Shown: positions 54,601 through 60,511 of the stretch, piece after piece
Layout of the letters: each line of letters opens with the position of its first letter
Position numbering within the stretch: position 1 is the first letter of the stretch
From: Undaria pinnatifida
Taxonomy: Eukaryota > Sar > Phaeophyceae > Laminariales > Alariaceae
Direction of reading: 5' to 3'
Length of the DNA: 64,000 nucleotides
Assembly (NCBI GenBank): GCA_012845835.1
Contig: JABAKD010000022.1
Location: 3,926,444-3,990,443 of the forward strand
The notes under the pieces: model-generated
Database searches by the model: none
The model's input: only the letters and a program-made list of their open reading frames with translations
What the model was told of the DNA's origin: nothing
Translations under genes and position numbers: made by a program

Positions 54601-57164
54601 CCCCTCCCCCCTCCCCCCCTCCCCTTATCTATCTACTAGACCACGATGTCACAGCAGCAGTGGTATCTACCAGTACTATTTTTTCATGTGCAACTACTAC
54701 CACTCTATATTAGTGAAACATAGATAGATGTACTACGCAGCTTGCAGAGTTGAGTTTCAACCATTCAATCGGTCGTACTCACAGCTGACGTTTTTCAATT
54801 TTTTGTATAAAAATATATATATCGATTTTTTCAAGAGGATCATTATTTTTCCCCGATGACACCTGGATTCAACCAACGAAAACCAGGCTTATAAGTGGAC
54901 AGTCTATCTACTAGACCACAAAGTCACATTGCTATCTCTTTTTTTTTTTACAAATAAATATCGATTTCTCATGAGGACCATTTTTTTTTTCGATGACACC
55001 CGGATTCGAGCCAGCGAAGACCACCAGGATTATAAGCGGACAGTCCATGTACTAGACCACAATATGTCACAGCAGCAGTGGTTTATCCACTGTTTTTTTA
55101 CAAATATATATCCATTTTTTTACGAGGATCATTGTTTTTTCAGATGACACCTGGATTCAACCAAAGAAAACCGGACAGTCTATCTACTAGAAGACCACAA
55201 AGTCACATTGATACCTACTATTTTTTTTATGAGGATCATTTTTTTGCCCCGATGACACTGGGATTCGAACCAACGAGAAGACCCTGGGGCTTATAATACA
55301 TACCGGTACTACTACACCAGGTTTGTACATACCATCAGGTGCTACGCTGTTGGATCACAATGCACGCCCAGCTCAGATCAGTCCGGCTAAATTTAGTCCA
55401 GCAGCACAGCGTAGCGCCTTGCGGAGCCGTACGGTGCGGTGCCGTGCCCTTCGCTGCGGTGCTGTGTCGTGGTGCGCTGTGTGCTTTCTTTCGAACATAG
55501 AGCAGTACCGGGTATAATACGTGTTGTTGTGTAATACTTTTCTGCTTTCTTCTTTTTCTACATGTATTTGATCTTTCACGGCCCCCTGTTTTTTCCCCCA
55601 CGCAAATTACCCCCGTACTGCCGATCAGACCGTAACACCGGTAACGAAAGCACACAGCACAGCTGAGCACCACAGGGCAATTTGCTCTGCACAAGCAGCT
55701 CTTGGCATTTTCAAATCGCTGTTCGCACCAAATCATGGGCCTATTATTTCTGCCCCCTTTACATGTTTTTAGTTGCATTCTTCCTTGCCTTGCGCGAGCG
55801 TAGCGGGCGGAGCGGAGCCCTTGTACTATACCTGGTATGAGTTTTCATGTGGTCGACCAATTTTTCAGCAAACAAAAAAAAAGTTGGATTTTCTCCGCCC
55901 AGAACAAGAAAGTGGCCCGATCACTTAAGTACAGTAGTGGCCCGATCACATACAGTGGCCCAGTCACTTACATTGGCTCAGTCACTTTAGAGAGTAGTGG
56001 CCCGAACAATTACAGCAGCTGGAGTACGTAGTAGTTTTCTTTGTGGAGAACGCCGGTGCTTATATTGGTGTTTATACCACGTACCTGGTATCAATTACAG
56101 TTATTAAAATAGTGGTAGGTTTCTTCGTGGAAAACGCCGGTACTGCTGTTGGTGTGATATACTAGGTATCAATTATAGCAGTAGCTTTCTTTGTTGTTGT
56201 TGCTGTTGTTCTCACATTAACTCGCATAATCAAGCCCGTGGTCACAGGACAGGCTCCAGTCAATCTGGAGCTGAGGAGTACACGGGGAAAAATAAACCTG
56301 TCTGGAAAACGCCGGTACTGCTGTTGGTGAATCTATACACAGGTACCCCGTACCCTGGCATGAAAATAAGCGAGGGAAACGCTGATACTGGTACAACGTG
56401 CTCGTGCACTCCCAGGGCCATATTCGAGGCAAACGCGGGTCCTGACTCCCCGATTCCTAAACGGCACAGCCAATCAGCCGGCCACAGGCAGCCTCGCACT
56501 CTGTTGCCTGCTTGCTGTTCATGAACGGCAAAGAATCGCCAAGCTGAGTCAAACTCAGACCAGTGCATGTTCCACGTCCACTCGCCGGTGTGCATGTGTA
56601 CGATAGGCCTGGGACGACGAGTACGTTTTTTCGGGCTTTTCGCGGCGAACTTGCGGAAAGAACTCGCGCTGAGCAAGATTCTTAGCTTTAGCAGTGCAGC
56701 TACCGATCTCACCTTCGGCTCGACGAGAGGCAAGCTCACTGCCCTTGCAGCGGTATCCTTTCGCCCCTCCGCCTTCCCGACGCTTGGCTTGTCTCCGATC
56801 GACATTCGAATTGAAACGTGCCTGAAACATGTGTGTGTAACAAATCAGCGCGGGTCATACGTAGGCAGTAGGTAGAGGGTTAGACCAATGTTGATGGCTA
56901 CGATTTAGGGGCCTGACACTTCCCAAACTCTCCGATCGCTCATACATAGGGCACGTCGAGGTGAGCCCTGTGCTCGTAACATAACAAGGCTGACAGAGCT
57001 CGCGATGACGATGACACGAGGGTATAGCTTTGAAGAAAACACTTGTTGACACCAACCAACCTGGGTCCTGCATGAACAGGAGACTGCACAACCCCAGGCA
57101 CGAACGCATCTGTGGTCAAAACGGTGGCCAGCGCCAGAGCGACGACGGATGAAGCCGATCTCAT
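27613..57164 (-). CDS. Plastid-type omega-3 fatty acid desaturase, ten exons (two 5' exons inferred)
   Basis: Minus-strand exons 57164-57061, 56821-56713, 31764-31464, 31058-30956, 30368-30263, 29961-29841, 29571-29459, 28950-28819, 28192-28064 and 27681-27613 join in phase to 1287 nt, encoding 428 residues. The membrane di-iron enzyme has the three family histidine boxes: HDCGH (154-158), HRTHH (190-194) and HVVHH (355-359). FAD7/FAD8-type landmarks include [42 protein letters not shown] and [15 protein letters not shown]. Such enzymes add the n-3 double bond to plastid lipid acyl chains using ferredoxin. Residues 1-34 are a hydrophobic signal peptide followed by DAFVPG, resembling the ASAFAP plastid-import motif of red-lineage secondary plastids. 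The last eight exons are secure. The first two rest on phase, presequence character and the absence of a better candidate, and they imply a 24,948-nt intron. Confidence 0.85.
28064..28192 (-). CDS. Desaturase exon 9
   Basis: Acceptor GACACCAG, donor GTGGGC. It encodes [20 protein letters not shown] and then [12 protein letters not shown], matching the plant PHYHLVEAT...EPxxSGPxPxHL region. Confidence 0.93.
28597..28765. repeat. Minisatellite of ~35 bp in desaturase intron 8
   Basis: Five units starting near 28597, 28634, 28670, 28703 and 28736 read AGTGCTATTGATACTACA or close, then GTAGTAATAGCAATAG. Each unit is partly self-complementary (GCTATT ... AATAGC). Confidence 0.8.
28819..28950 (-). 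CDS. Desaturase exon 8 (third histidine box)
   Basis: Acceptor CCTGACAG, donor GTGTGA. It encodes [20 protein letters not shown], then [21 protein letters not shown] with HVVHH as the third box. Confidence 0.95.
29459..29571 (-). CDS. Desaturase exon 7
   Basis: Acceptor CCTTGTAG, donor GTGAGG. It encodes a membrane segment and [20 protein letters not shown]. The LHHTDKE end is shorter than the LHHHGHEDK of plant enzymes. Confidence 0.93.
29841..29961 (-). CDS. Desaturase exon 6
   Basis: Acceptor GTACGCAG, donor GTAAGT. It encodes [20 protein letters not shown] and the hydrophobic [14 protein letters not shown], the usual RSPGKxGSH region of omega-3 desaturases. Confidence 0.93.
30263..30368 (-). 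CDS. Desaturase exon 5
   Basis: Acceptor CTTGCAG, donor GTGAGC. It encodes [20 protein letters not shown] and a hydrophobic stretch ending VVYPFYLYL. Confidence 0.92.
30956..31058 (-). CDS. Desaturase exon 4 (second histidine box)
   Basis: Acceptor GCGACCAG, donor GTGAGA. It encodes [20 protein letters not shown] and then [13 protein letters not shown], with split Gly and Trp codons at its ends. Confidence 0.93.
31464..31764 (-). CDS. Desaturase exon 3 (first histidine box)
   Basis: Encodes [20 protein letters not shown] through [19 protein letters not shown]. The acceptor CTATAAAG is a choice; CGCAAG a few bases on is an alternative in another phase. Donor GTGAGA, phase 1. It contains two hydrophobic segments. 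Confidence 0.88.
31905..32010 (+). repeat. Dispersed repeat shared with 153-250
   Basis: It carries the same order of blocks as 153-250, including ATTTGCAAGCTGTGTGTAAT. It lies just upstream of desaturase exon 3, in the long intron. Confidence 0.5.
33740..33835 (+). repeat. ATTACTGTATGT minisatellite
   Basis: About eight 10-12-bp units of TGTATGTATTAC or close variants lie in tandem. This repeat alone explains the periodic L/Y-rich open frame across it. Confidence 0.85.
34358..34533. mobile_element. Pogo-like MITE, TIR CAGTAG...TATAGTGCGGGT, TA target duplication
   Basis: The 176-bp element starts CAGTAGGTGGCCCTATATAG and ends TATAAAGGGCTACTG, between TA dinucleotides at 34356-34357 and 34534-34535. 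The terminal inverted repeats match apart from a short insertion (GTGG) at the left. ACCCGCACTATA or its complement recurs five or more times inside. CAGT ends and TA duplication fit Tc1/mariner-pogo; there is no transposase. Confidence 0.8.
36632..37249 (+). other. Possible 5' exons of the 37.4-kb plus-strand gene
   Basis: A 205-codon frame is open here. Another frame starts at 36853 with [20 protein letters not shown], a hydrophobic stretch, and reaches a possible donor (GCGCG/GTAACG near 36990). No combination could be joined with confidence to the exon at 37364. It is recorded as candidate upstream coding sequence only. Confidence 0.2.
37364..38734 (+). CDS. Unknown multi-exon gene, first recognisable part (three exons)
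   Basis: Exons 37364-37442, 37703-37849 and 38151-38734 have good borders (CCCAG; CG/GTGAGT; GTAG; AAGG/GTAAGT; CCAGCAG) and join in phases 0, 1 and 1. The product starts [20 protein letters not shown], continues with an acidic then basic stretch containing [20 protein letters not shown], then a Pro/Ser-rich disordered region, a basic nuclear-localisation-like TAKRRKK and a helical C-terminal part ([16 protein letters not shown] onward). It ends at TAG 38732-38734, unless splicing at GCGAG/GTAGTC extends it. Composition suggests a nuclear protein of low complexity, possibly with a SANT-like element. No family was recognised. The gene lies antisense inside the inferred 24.9-kb desaturase intron. 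Confidence 0.45.
38806..38940 (-). mobile_element. Poly(A)-tailed retroposon family B, copy 3
   Basis: The complement of 38806-38940 repeats copy 1 at high identity, with an unbroken A tail of about twenty bases (seen as T at 38806-38826). The intact tail suggests recent insertion. It falls between candidate exons of the plus-strand gene, right after an exon-like acceptor (TTTGAGCAG, 38784). Confidence 0.8.
39096..39191 (+). CDS. Exon-like segment of the unknown plus-strand gene
   Basis: It is flanked by acceptor TACTTGGCAG and a weak donor AAAG/GTTCGG. It encodes 32 residues ([20 protein letters not shown], then [12 protein letters not shown]) with heptad-like spacing that suggests a coiled coil. 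Phase is 0 at both ends and matches the next candidate exon at 39755. The link to the 38151-38734 exon is not resolved. Confidence 0.35.
39448..39540. repeat. Interstitial telomere-like repeats, inverted pair
   Basis: Five to six CCCTAA-type repeats (39448-39488) face TTAGGGTTAGGG (39525-39537) about 35 bases downstream. TTAGGG/CCCTAA repeats are common telomeric sequence. Their head-to-head arrangement inside an intron suggests repair-mediated insertion or a past fusion. Confidence 0.7.
39755..40087 (+). CDS. Exon-like coding segment, helical Ala/Arg-rich
   Basis: Acceptor TCGCGCCGCAG precedes 110 codons ending at TGA 40085-40087; a donor CGCAG/GTGACA just before the stop is possible. It encodes [20 protein letters not shown] and a long amphipathic Ala/Glu/Arg helix ([20 protein letters not shown]). 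No family was recognised. Phase 0 fits the segment at 39096-39191. Confidence 0.4.
   Translation: MPSTRPTPAKNVGIVEMSRGFVPRMLGEVLSMVDAQRSGANRQLVVTLMPHILAEMRGALSGARADCAEATRALQHATAASREAANTLNEAASARRVPTTPPSRAIQLRR
40612..40700 (+). repeat. Two-copy 45-bp tandem duplication
   Basis: TGCCCCTGCGAAGAC, then TCACTCACCTGCTGATTTTT, occurs twice with one base difference in the core and T-rich ends. Confidence 0.85.
41459..41809 (+). CDS. Possible last two exons of the unknown plus-strand gene
   Basis: Exon-like 41459-41563 (acceptor after a T-rich tract, GCGCCGTAG; donor GAGAAG/GTGCAT) encodes [20 protein letters not shown] and onward to FIYNEK. A terminal segment, 41678-41809, encodes [20 protein letters not shown] and a very basic tail ([13 protein letters not shown]...), then TGA at 41807-41809. 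Joining them in phase requires the AG at 41676-41677 rather than the better AG at 41666-41667, so the join is doubtful. The basic tail fits a nucleic-acid-binding or nuclear protein. Confidence 0.35.
41810..43449. other. No gene seen; C-rich tract and a retroposon fragment
   Basis: It contains a C-rich simple stretch (42150-42205) and the family A fragment at 43111-43218. The open frames at 42136-42462 and 42918-43289 have no motif, and the second runs into the retroposon. Confidence 0.45.
43111..43218 (-). mobile_element. Retroposon family A, copy 3 (3' end only)
   Basis: Nine GTT triplets (the AAC tail read from the other strand) are followed by TTCTCACATTAACTCGCATA and the terminal hundred bases of the family, stopping at CCCAGGGAAA. 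It is a strongly 5'-truncated copy, as expected of target-primed reverse transcription. Confidence 0.8.
43450..43911 (-). CDS. Hypothetical 153-residue ORF with signal-like N-terminus
   Basis: A minus-strand frame begins [20 protein letters not shown], which resembles a signal peptide, and continues with several cysteines ([15 protein letters not shown]). The 3' part overlaps a dispersed repeat shared with 33627-33692 and a G run (43490-43502). No domain was recognised and no codon-bias test was possible. It may be chance. Confidence 0.2.
   Translation of the reverse strand: MFVLLLATQTSAVTGLACAMSASKRPCICGDIVCRDGIKTTCTVEVPLHCQSLAIVLVKPPRQMGTTGSVALCGVVPIADTMSVFAAGTYQPFRGTITTVLASRMACYQRLFNTNTACCATNAGDHPCISQRDGNRSPPPPTKIPLSARSFKT
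43912..45429. other. No gene seen
   Basis: Open frames on both strands over 44366-45175 overlap each other and show no motif. No retroposon of families A or B and no tandem array was seen here. Confidence 0.4.
45430..46910 (+). repeat. ~275-bp satellite with alternating unit types (dimer ~550 bp)
   Basis: CTAGCAGCGTGGGGT or close recurs at about 45700, 45972, 46253, 46527 and 46800 (spacing 272-281). Units alternate between a form with GATCTGGAGTGATAATCTGC and a form with GAATTCGAGTGGTATTTTAC or close, giving a two-unit higher-order period. Each unit also holds TTAATAGAGGCACGACAAC and a GC-rich GCGGCGCGCTC block. Units differ by perhaps 10-20 percent. It lies in the inferred long desaturase intron. 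Confidence 0.85.
47390..49172 (+). repeat. Composite satellite, including three 342-bp units
   Basis: The array is built from shared modules. One is GGGACACACACACGAACACC, then CTACACTGCTAGTAGTAGC and a CCTTCGGCTGG block. Another runs from CGTTTGCGCCTCTGCTGTTC through an A run. The last part is three head-to-tail 342-bp units (48147-48488, 48489-48830, 48831-49172). The first part includes a G/C-run module twice (about 47405-47548 and 47918-48057) in which a run of G faces a run of C. Because 342 is divisible by three, a long open frame (48143-49684) persists through the units. Confidence 0.9.
49998..50920 (+). repeat. 463-bp tandem duplication
   Basis: 49998-50457 and 50458-50920 are nearly identical, with scattered single-base changes and a three-base insertion (AGTCGT for CGT near 50490). 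In both copies a 112-codon frame on the minus strand (50056-50394 and 50519-50857) stays open and starts [16 protein letters not shown]. No function was recognised. High identity points to a recent event. Confidence 0.9.
51262..51670 (+). mobile_element. Retroposon family A, copy 4 (near full length)
   Basis: It has a pyrimidine-rich 5' part (CTTTTCTTTTTCTTGCC and onward), then CCAATTGACTTGCGTCTG, the body with ACTCCCGATTTCACTTTTAT, and the (AAC)n tail ending at 51670. With the copy at 53820 it defines the family's full order. The 5' part shows no convincing tRNA A/B boxes. Confidence 0.8.
51671..53374. other. No gene seen; GC(A/T)-pentamer-rich patch
   Basis: 51940-52070 is rich in irregular GCxGTGCCCTGC-type words, similar in style to 55385-55490. 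The rest holds short open frames without motifs. Confidence 0.4.
53375..53418 (+). repeat. GC stem-loop repeat, copy 4, with 32-bp perfect palindrome
   Basis: 53375-53406 is a perfect palindrome with arms GCATGGGCGCCGGCAT and ATGCCGGCGCCCATGC. It is followed by GGAGCCCTTGTA, as in copies 1 and 5. The stem sequence differs fully from the other copies, but position and ending are the same. Confidence 0.7.
53820..54352 (-). mobile_element. Retroposon family A, copy 5 (full length)
   Basis: Read on the minus strand it has about 190 bases of pyrimidine-rich sequence, the CAATTGACTTATGCCTG block, the family body and a short (AAC)n tail. It is inserted in the second tRNA-like unit, cutting it after GACAGTCTATCT. 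The pyrimidine tract is longer than in copy 4. Confidence 0.85.
54565..54625 (+). repeat. CCCCCTCC-type simple sequence
   Basis: Sixty bases are almost only C and T in CCCTCCCC-like units. It is simple sequence with no further signal. Confidence 0.8.
55712..55825 (+). repeat. GC stem-loop dispersed repeat, copy 5
   Basis: It matches copy 1 (1-132) from CAAATCGCTGTTCGCACCAA to CCCTTGTA, but lacks the hairpin centre: GGGCGG is followed directly by AGCGGAG. The missing piece is just one hairpin arm and loop. Confidence 0.75.
56191..56291 (-). mobile_element. Retroposon family A, copy 6 (3' end only)
   Basis: (TTG)n, then TTCTCACATTAACTCGCATA and the family 3' end up to GAGCTGAGGAGTA. It is strongly 5'-truncated and lies in the long desaturase intron, 0.4 kb from candidate exon 2. 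Confidence 0.75.
56713..56821 (-). CDS. Desaturase candidate exon 2: transit-peptide-like segment
   Basis: Acceptor ATGTTTCAG and donor GTGAGA flank a 109-nt exon. It completes Arg35 and adds 36 residues rich in K, R, S and A ([20 protein letters not shown] and onward), as expected for a transit peptide. It ends in phase 0, which is what exon 3 needs. Confidence 0.5.
57061..57164 (-). CDS. Desaturase candidate exon 1: signal peptide and plastid-import motif
   Basis: Starts at an ATG at 57164 and reads [20 protein letters not shown] followed by FVPG. This is a signal peptide of about twenty residues with a phenylalanine right after the predicted cleavage site. Donor GTTGGT follows in phase 2. 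It could belong to another plastid protein whose later exons I did not find. Confidence 0.55.
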
Positions 57165-57511
57165 GGTTCCTTGCGCGGTCAGTCTCTCTGCTACAGTCTA
57201 GGCCTACTCTACCCAGAGGCTCCAACGAAAGCCGTCAGTGTATACACGTTCTCGTCACACGGCGGTCCCCACTGCCACGGATTGATGACGCGTGCGCCAG
57301 TTCGCCTCGAAAACTTGAAACCCTGGGAATGGGGAAGAAACAACACACCAATGAAAATGCAAAATCGACAACCTCAACCAATCACAATTATGCCGCGGTT
57401 GTTCTCGTAGCGCCGCATGGCCGCGATAGTGGAGCAGATCAGCAGCTACCACTGCCTAGGAGCACGCGAGGGCGTTGGTTGATTCGTTCGAGCTCCTACT
57501 GAGGCTAGGCC
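57165..57511. promoter_or_regulatory. Shared promoter region of the divergent desaturase and ADCK2-like genes
   Basis: The two predicted start codons are 347 bases apart on opposite strands. CCAAT words occur at 57348-57352 and 57378-57384 (CCAATCA). No TATA box is evident. A bidirectional promoter is inferred from the arrangement. Confidence 0.4.
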
Positions 57512-57991
57512 ATGAACGTCAGCGTTGGAAGGGCACTAAGGACACGAAAGTGCACCGTCGCTCGCGGTTTGATTACATCGTCAAAGAAGCCGCAACCACG
57601 GTGCCGCGAATTTCGTAGCAATCGTTGTGTGCGCAAGTTGACTCTCACTGCTTGCCTCACGACGTCGGGCACAGCAAGCTGCTTGGCAGCACACCCAACC
57701 CCGCAGGAGCATACCAAACCACGGGAGTTAGCGTTGCCAGCACAAGCTATCAGAGAGGCTCCATGCAATGTGGCATGGCGACTGCTACGACGGCTGAGGA
57801 GAATGTTGAAGCTATTGATGCGTGCACTGGCGTTGGTGTCCGTTTGGCTTCCGGTGGCTGTGTCCGGACTGACAGTTGATCTGCTGGAGCGCTTGCCGGT
57901 GTTTCCTGAGAAGCTTTCAGCCCGCCTTCGCTATGTGTGGTGGACGGTGTTGCTGAAGGCTATCGACATGTGTGGTCCTACGTTCATTAAG
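57512..57991 (+). CDS. ADCK2-like UbiB/ABC1 atypical kinase, first exon (gene continues beyond window)
   Basis: The exon holds 160 codons from ATG 57512 to a donor AAG/GTGGGT. Residues 1-40 are rich in Arg, Ser and Thr without acidic residues, as in a mitochondrial presequence. Around residues 98-118 there is a hydrophobic helix (LKLLMRALALVSVWLPVAVS). The end reads RLRYVWWTVLLKAIDMCGPT and FIK, which is the lead-in to the family's KxGQ motif (LLKAxxxxGPTxIKLGQWAS in ADCK2). The next exon should therefore start with LGQW. No such exon was found up to 64000, so intron 1 is at least 6 kb. ADCK-type proteins are linked to mitochondrial coenzyme Q and lipid metabolism; the kinase core itself is outside the window. 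The reading frame runs on to 58384 only by chance past the donor. Confidence 0.7.
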
Positions 57992-58331
57992 GTGGGTGCA
58001 GGGCCGTGCAGGTTAGCCATCTTCTATCTTAGAGCAGCAGAGAGATCGACGTACCCAGGGGGATTTGTGCTTGTACGAACGAACTTATTTGTTCCTGATT
58101 ATCAGACTTTTTTTTTTTTTTGCACCCTTCTACTTTCCAGCTTCTGGACAAGCCGTGGTCACAGGTGTCGTCCCTTCTTTCCACCGGTTGTTGCCTTCAA
58201 CTTTTGCCGCGTAGGGTTCAGCAATCCCACTGCTGGTCGATTTTTCATCGAGTGTTGCTTACTCACGCTCTCGCGCTTTCCGCAAGTCAATTTGTGCACA
58301 AGTAAAAGTCCCCACGAATTTATACGAGTAT

Positions 58332-58409
58332 GCACTGGGGGTATTCGAACTCACGAAACTGACCTATACCCGGCTCGAGGATAACCTGATACGCCACCGG
58401 GGCGACTGG
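58332..58409 (-). repeat. tRNA-like remnant
   Basis: The minus strand reads GGTGGCGTATCAGGTTAT (A-box-like) and, about forty bases on, GAGTTCGAATACCCCC (B-box-like). The T stem does not pair, so it is a pseudogene or a SINE head rather than a tRNA gene. Confidence 0.4.
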
Positions 58410-60483
58410 TCGGTACCAGGTACTGCACCAGGTACCAGGCAAGGATGCGTATTTCCCGGTAGCGGTAATCACCCGAAAATAATAGGGCTTGAGGTAATAA
58501 TATTTTTCAGAGGAAATTCCTCACGTCCCGTATCCCCGGGCCAACAACGCCTCCATATAGAATGGAAGGGAAAAACGCTGTGAGGCTGTGCAGCAGAGCA
58601 GCAGCCCGCTAGGCGCCCACAGACAACTGAGAGCTGCGCCAGACACGGGACACAACAGCTGTGTACCGTTGTGACGGAGTGGCATACCATGGCGTGCAGG
58701 AGAGCCGCCATCGTGGATTTATCCTCGGGAGGGTCGCAGAGCTCCGACGAGCACCGCTCTGCGCTTCTGAGACACCTTGACGATGATACGATGATGTTGG
58801 CTTCGATGTTTGATTGAGATGACACTATTTGGGAATGTACCGCTGTCTATTTATGTTACGTACGCATGTGATAATTGTGCTGCGAACGCCACGCATCATG
58901 TTTCATTTTTTATGATGTTGATTGATTTGTAAGTTATGGCGGGCGGACTCATGGAAGGGATATCCCTATTATATACCGGTACTCCGGAGTAATACGCTAA
59001 GGTAGTCGTGACGATCTCTTTTGTCTTCGAAAATATCTTAGTTATAAGACCCCCCCAAAAAAGCTGCGACTCCCGAGCTCCACTCGGCCTCCGGCGGCCT
59101 CGCGGTGCCGCCACGTCCCATCTGCACAGCAGCACTACGGCGTGCCGGCGAAAGAACGGGCGTCGGTGCCCCACCTCGGCGAGGGGGGGGCGTGGAAATC
59201 GCCCTCCCGGGGACGGCTCGCTTGCCCCTCCCCGCTTTTTCTTCGTCGCTGCCCGCTATTTTTTTGTTTTCGAACTCCAACTATATTAAACTTTCGAATT
59301 GCTTTTTGGCCACTTGAGCCATGGACAGAGCCATGGACAGAGCTGCGTCAACAGCAAACACAACAACACCAGGACCAATCACAACAGCGTGCAGCCGCCG
59401 CCGCTCGCCGTGCGCAGAATCGGCAACGCGAGCGCTTTTCGCGTGACCCCCGGCGTGGCGGGGAATAGTAAACAATTGCAAATCCCGCCCAGCCCGAGAG
59501 CATTGTAAGCAACGAATCGGCTGCTGCTCGCCTGTCAGGTGTATTGCTCTACGTACTGCTGCATTGTACTGGGTAGGTCCGTGGGTGGATAGTGGGTGGT
59601 GGGTGGGTGGTGGACGGCGGCTCGCTCGCTCGCTCCCCGAGATGGCCGATTATCGTCAAAAAATGAAACTTCCCCAGTCTGTTTCCTGTTTCATACAAGG
59701 TCCTCAAGAACCAACCAACCAACTGCTCCCCGCGTACCAGGTGTACTGCTGTACGTACTGCTGCACTGCTGTACTGCGGTATGTAGTAAAGGTTTGGTCA
59801 GTGGGTGGGTGGAGGGTGCACTGCGTCGTCCGTGGTGGGTGGGTAGGCCGTTCCGTGCGTGGGAGTCTTTTTTCGTCCTGTGGGAGATTAACCTTTTTTT
59901 TCGTTTCTAAAATACCGGCCTCCCACTGGTGCTTGGGAGTACCACCGTCCCCACTGCTGCACTCCTCTTTCCTTTGCTACCGTTCGTACTGCTGCACTGC
60001 CGTACTGCTGCCCTGCTATTATTTTGTTGCTGTAGTACTTACAGAGGATAATACCTTTACTACCGTACGTACTGCTGCACTGCCGTACCGCCTTGTTATT
60101 ATTTTGTTGTTTAGTAACCATAATTACCATTATCTAGGTCCGACCACTTTCGTTTTTTGGACTTTCGGGCTGTACAGACTTCCAAAGCTGCAGCTGCTGC
60201 TGGACCCTTCGAACAGCTCCCGCAGCTGTTGGGCCATTCGAACGGCTGTCCCAGAACGTCAAAACGTCAGCTATGTTTTGTAATTTCAATGCTGGTGGTG
60301 GTGATTAAGGCTGCAAATGTTTCATCAGCTGCTGCTGCCGTTCGTTTTCTCCCCCTTATCCGCTGCTGCTCACAACGCCAGCAGATTCCGTGTCGTACTT
60401 GGTGCTGAATTTTTACCGCTATACCATAGCGCTGTCGCCAAAGCTTCCAGCGCCACCGCCAGCACCCCCGCGCCGCCGCGGCA

Positions 60484-60511
60484 CCCGCTGCTGCTGCTGC
60501 TGCTGCTGCTA
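60484..60511 (+). repeat. CTG trinucleotide microsatellite
   Basis: Eight consecutive CTG triplets are followed by CTACTGCTG. It keeps a leucine or serine run open in the overlapping frames, none of which looks coding. Confidence 0.85.

Larger units (their letters stand above)
53601..55300 (-). repeat. Cluster of six tRNA-like repeat units
   Basis: Units lie at 53601-53669, 53765-53820, 54855-54921, 54992-55060, 55143-55200 and 55251-55300, with a fragment at 54626-54662. On the minus strand the best unit carries TGGTCTAGTAGAT (A-box-like) and GGTTCGAATCTGGGTGTCATC (B box plus acceptor side), with CTTGTAA in the anticodon-loop position. Stems are mismatched, so these are not functional tRNA genes. 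A T-rich block with TATCGATTTTTTCATGAGGA or similar precedes most units. Likely a tRNA-derived SINE or a tandemly amplified tRNA pseudogene. Confidence 0.6.

Noticed and set aside
57149-57502. Open frame between the two divergent starts
   Set aside because: It has no motif, lies across both predicted 5' regions and is not joined in phase to the ADCK2-like exon.
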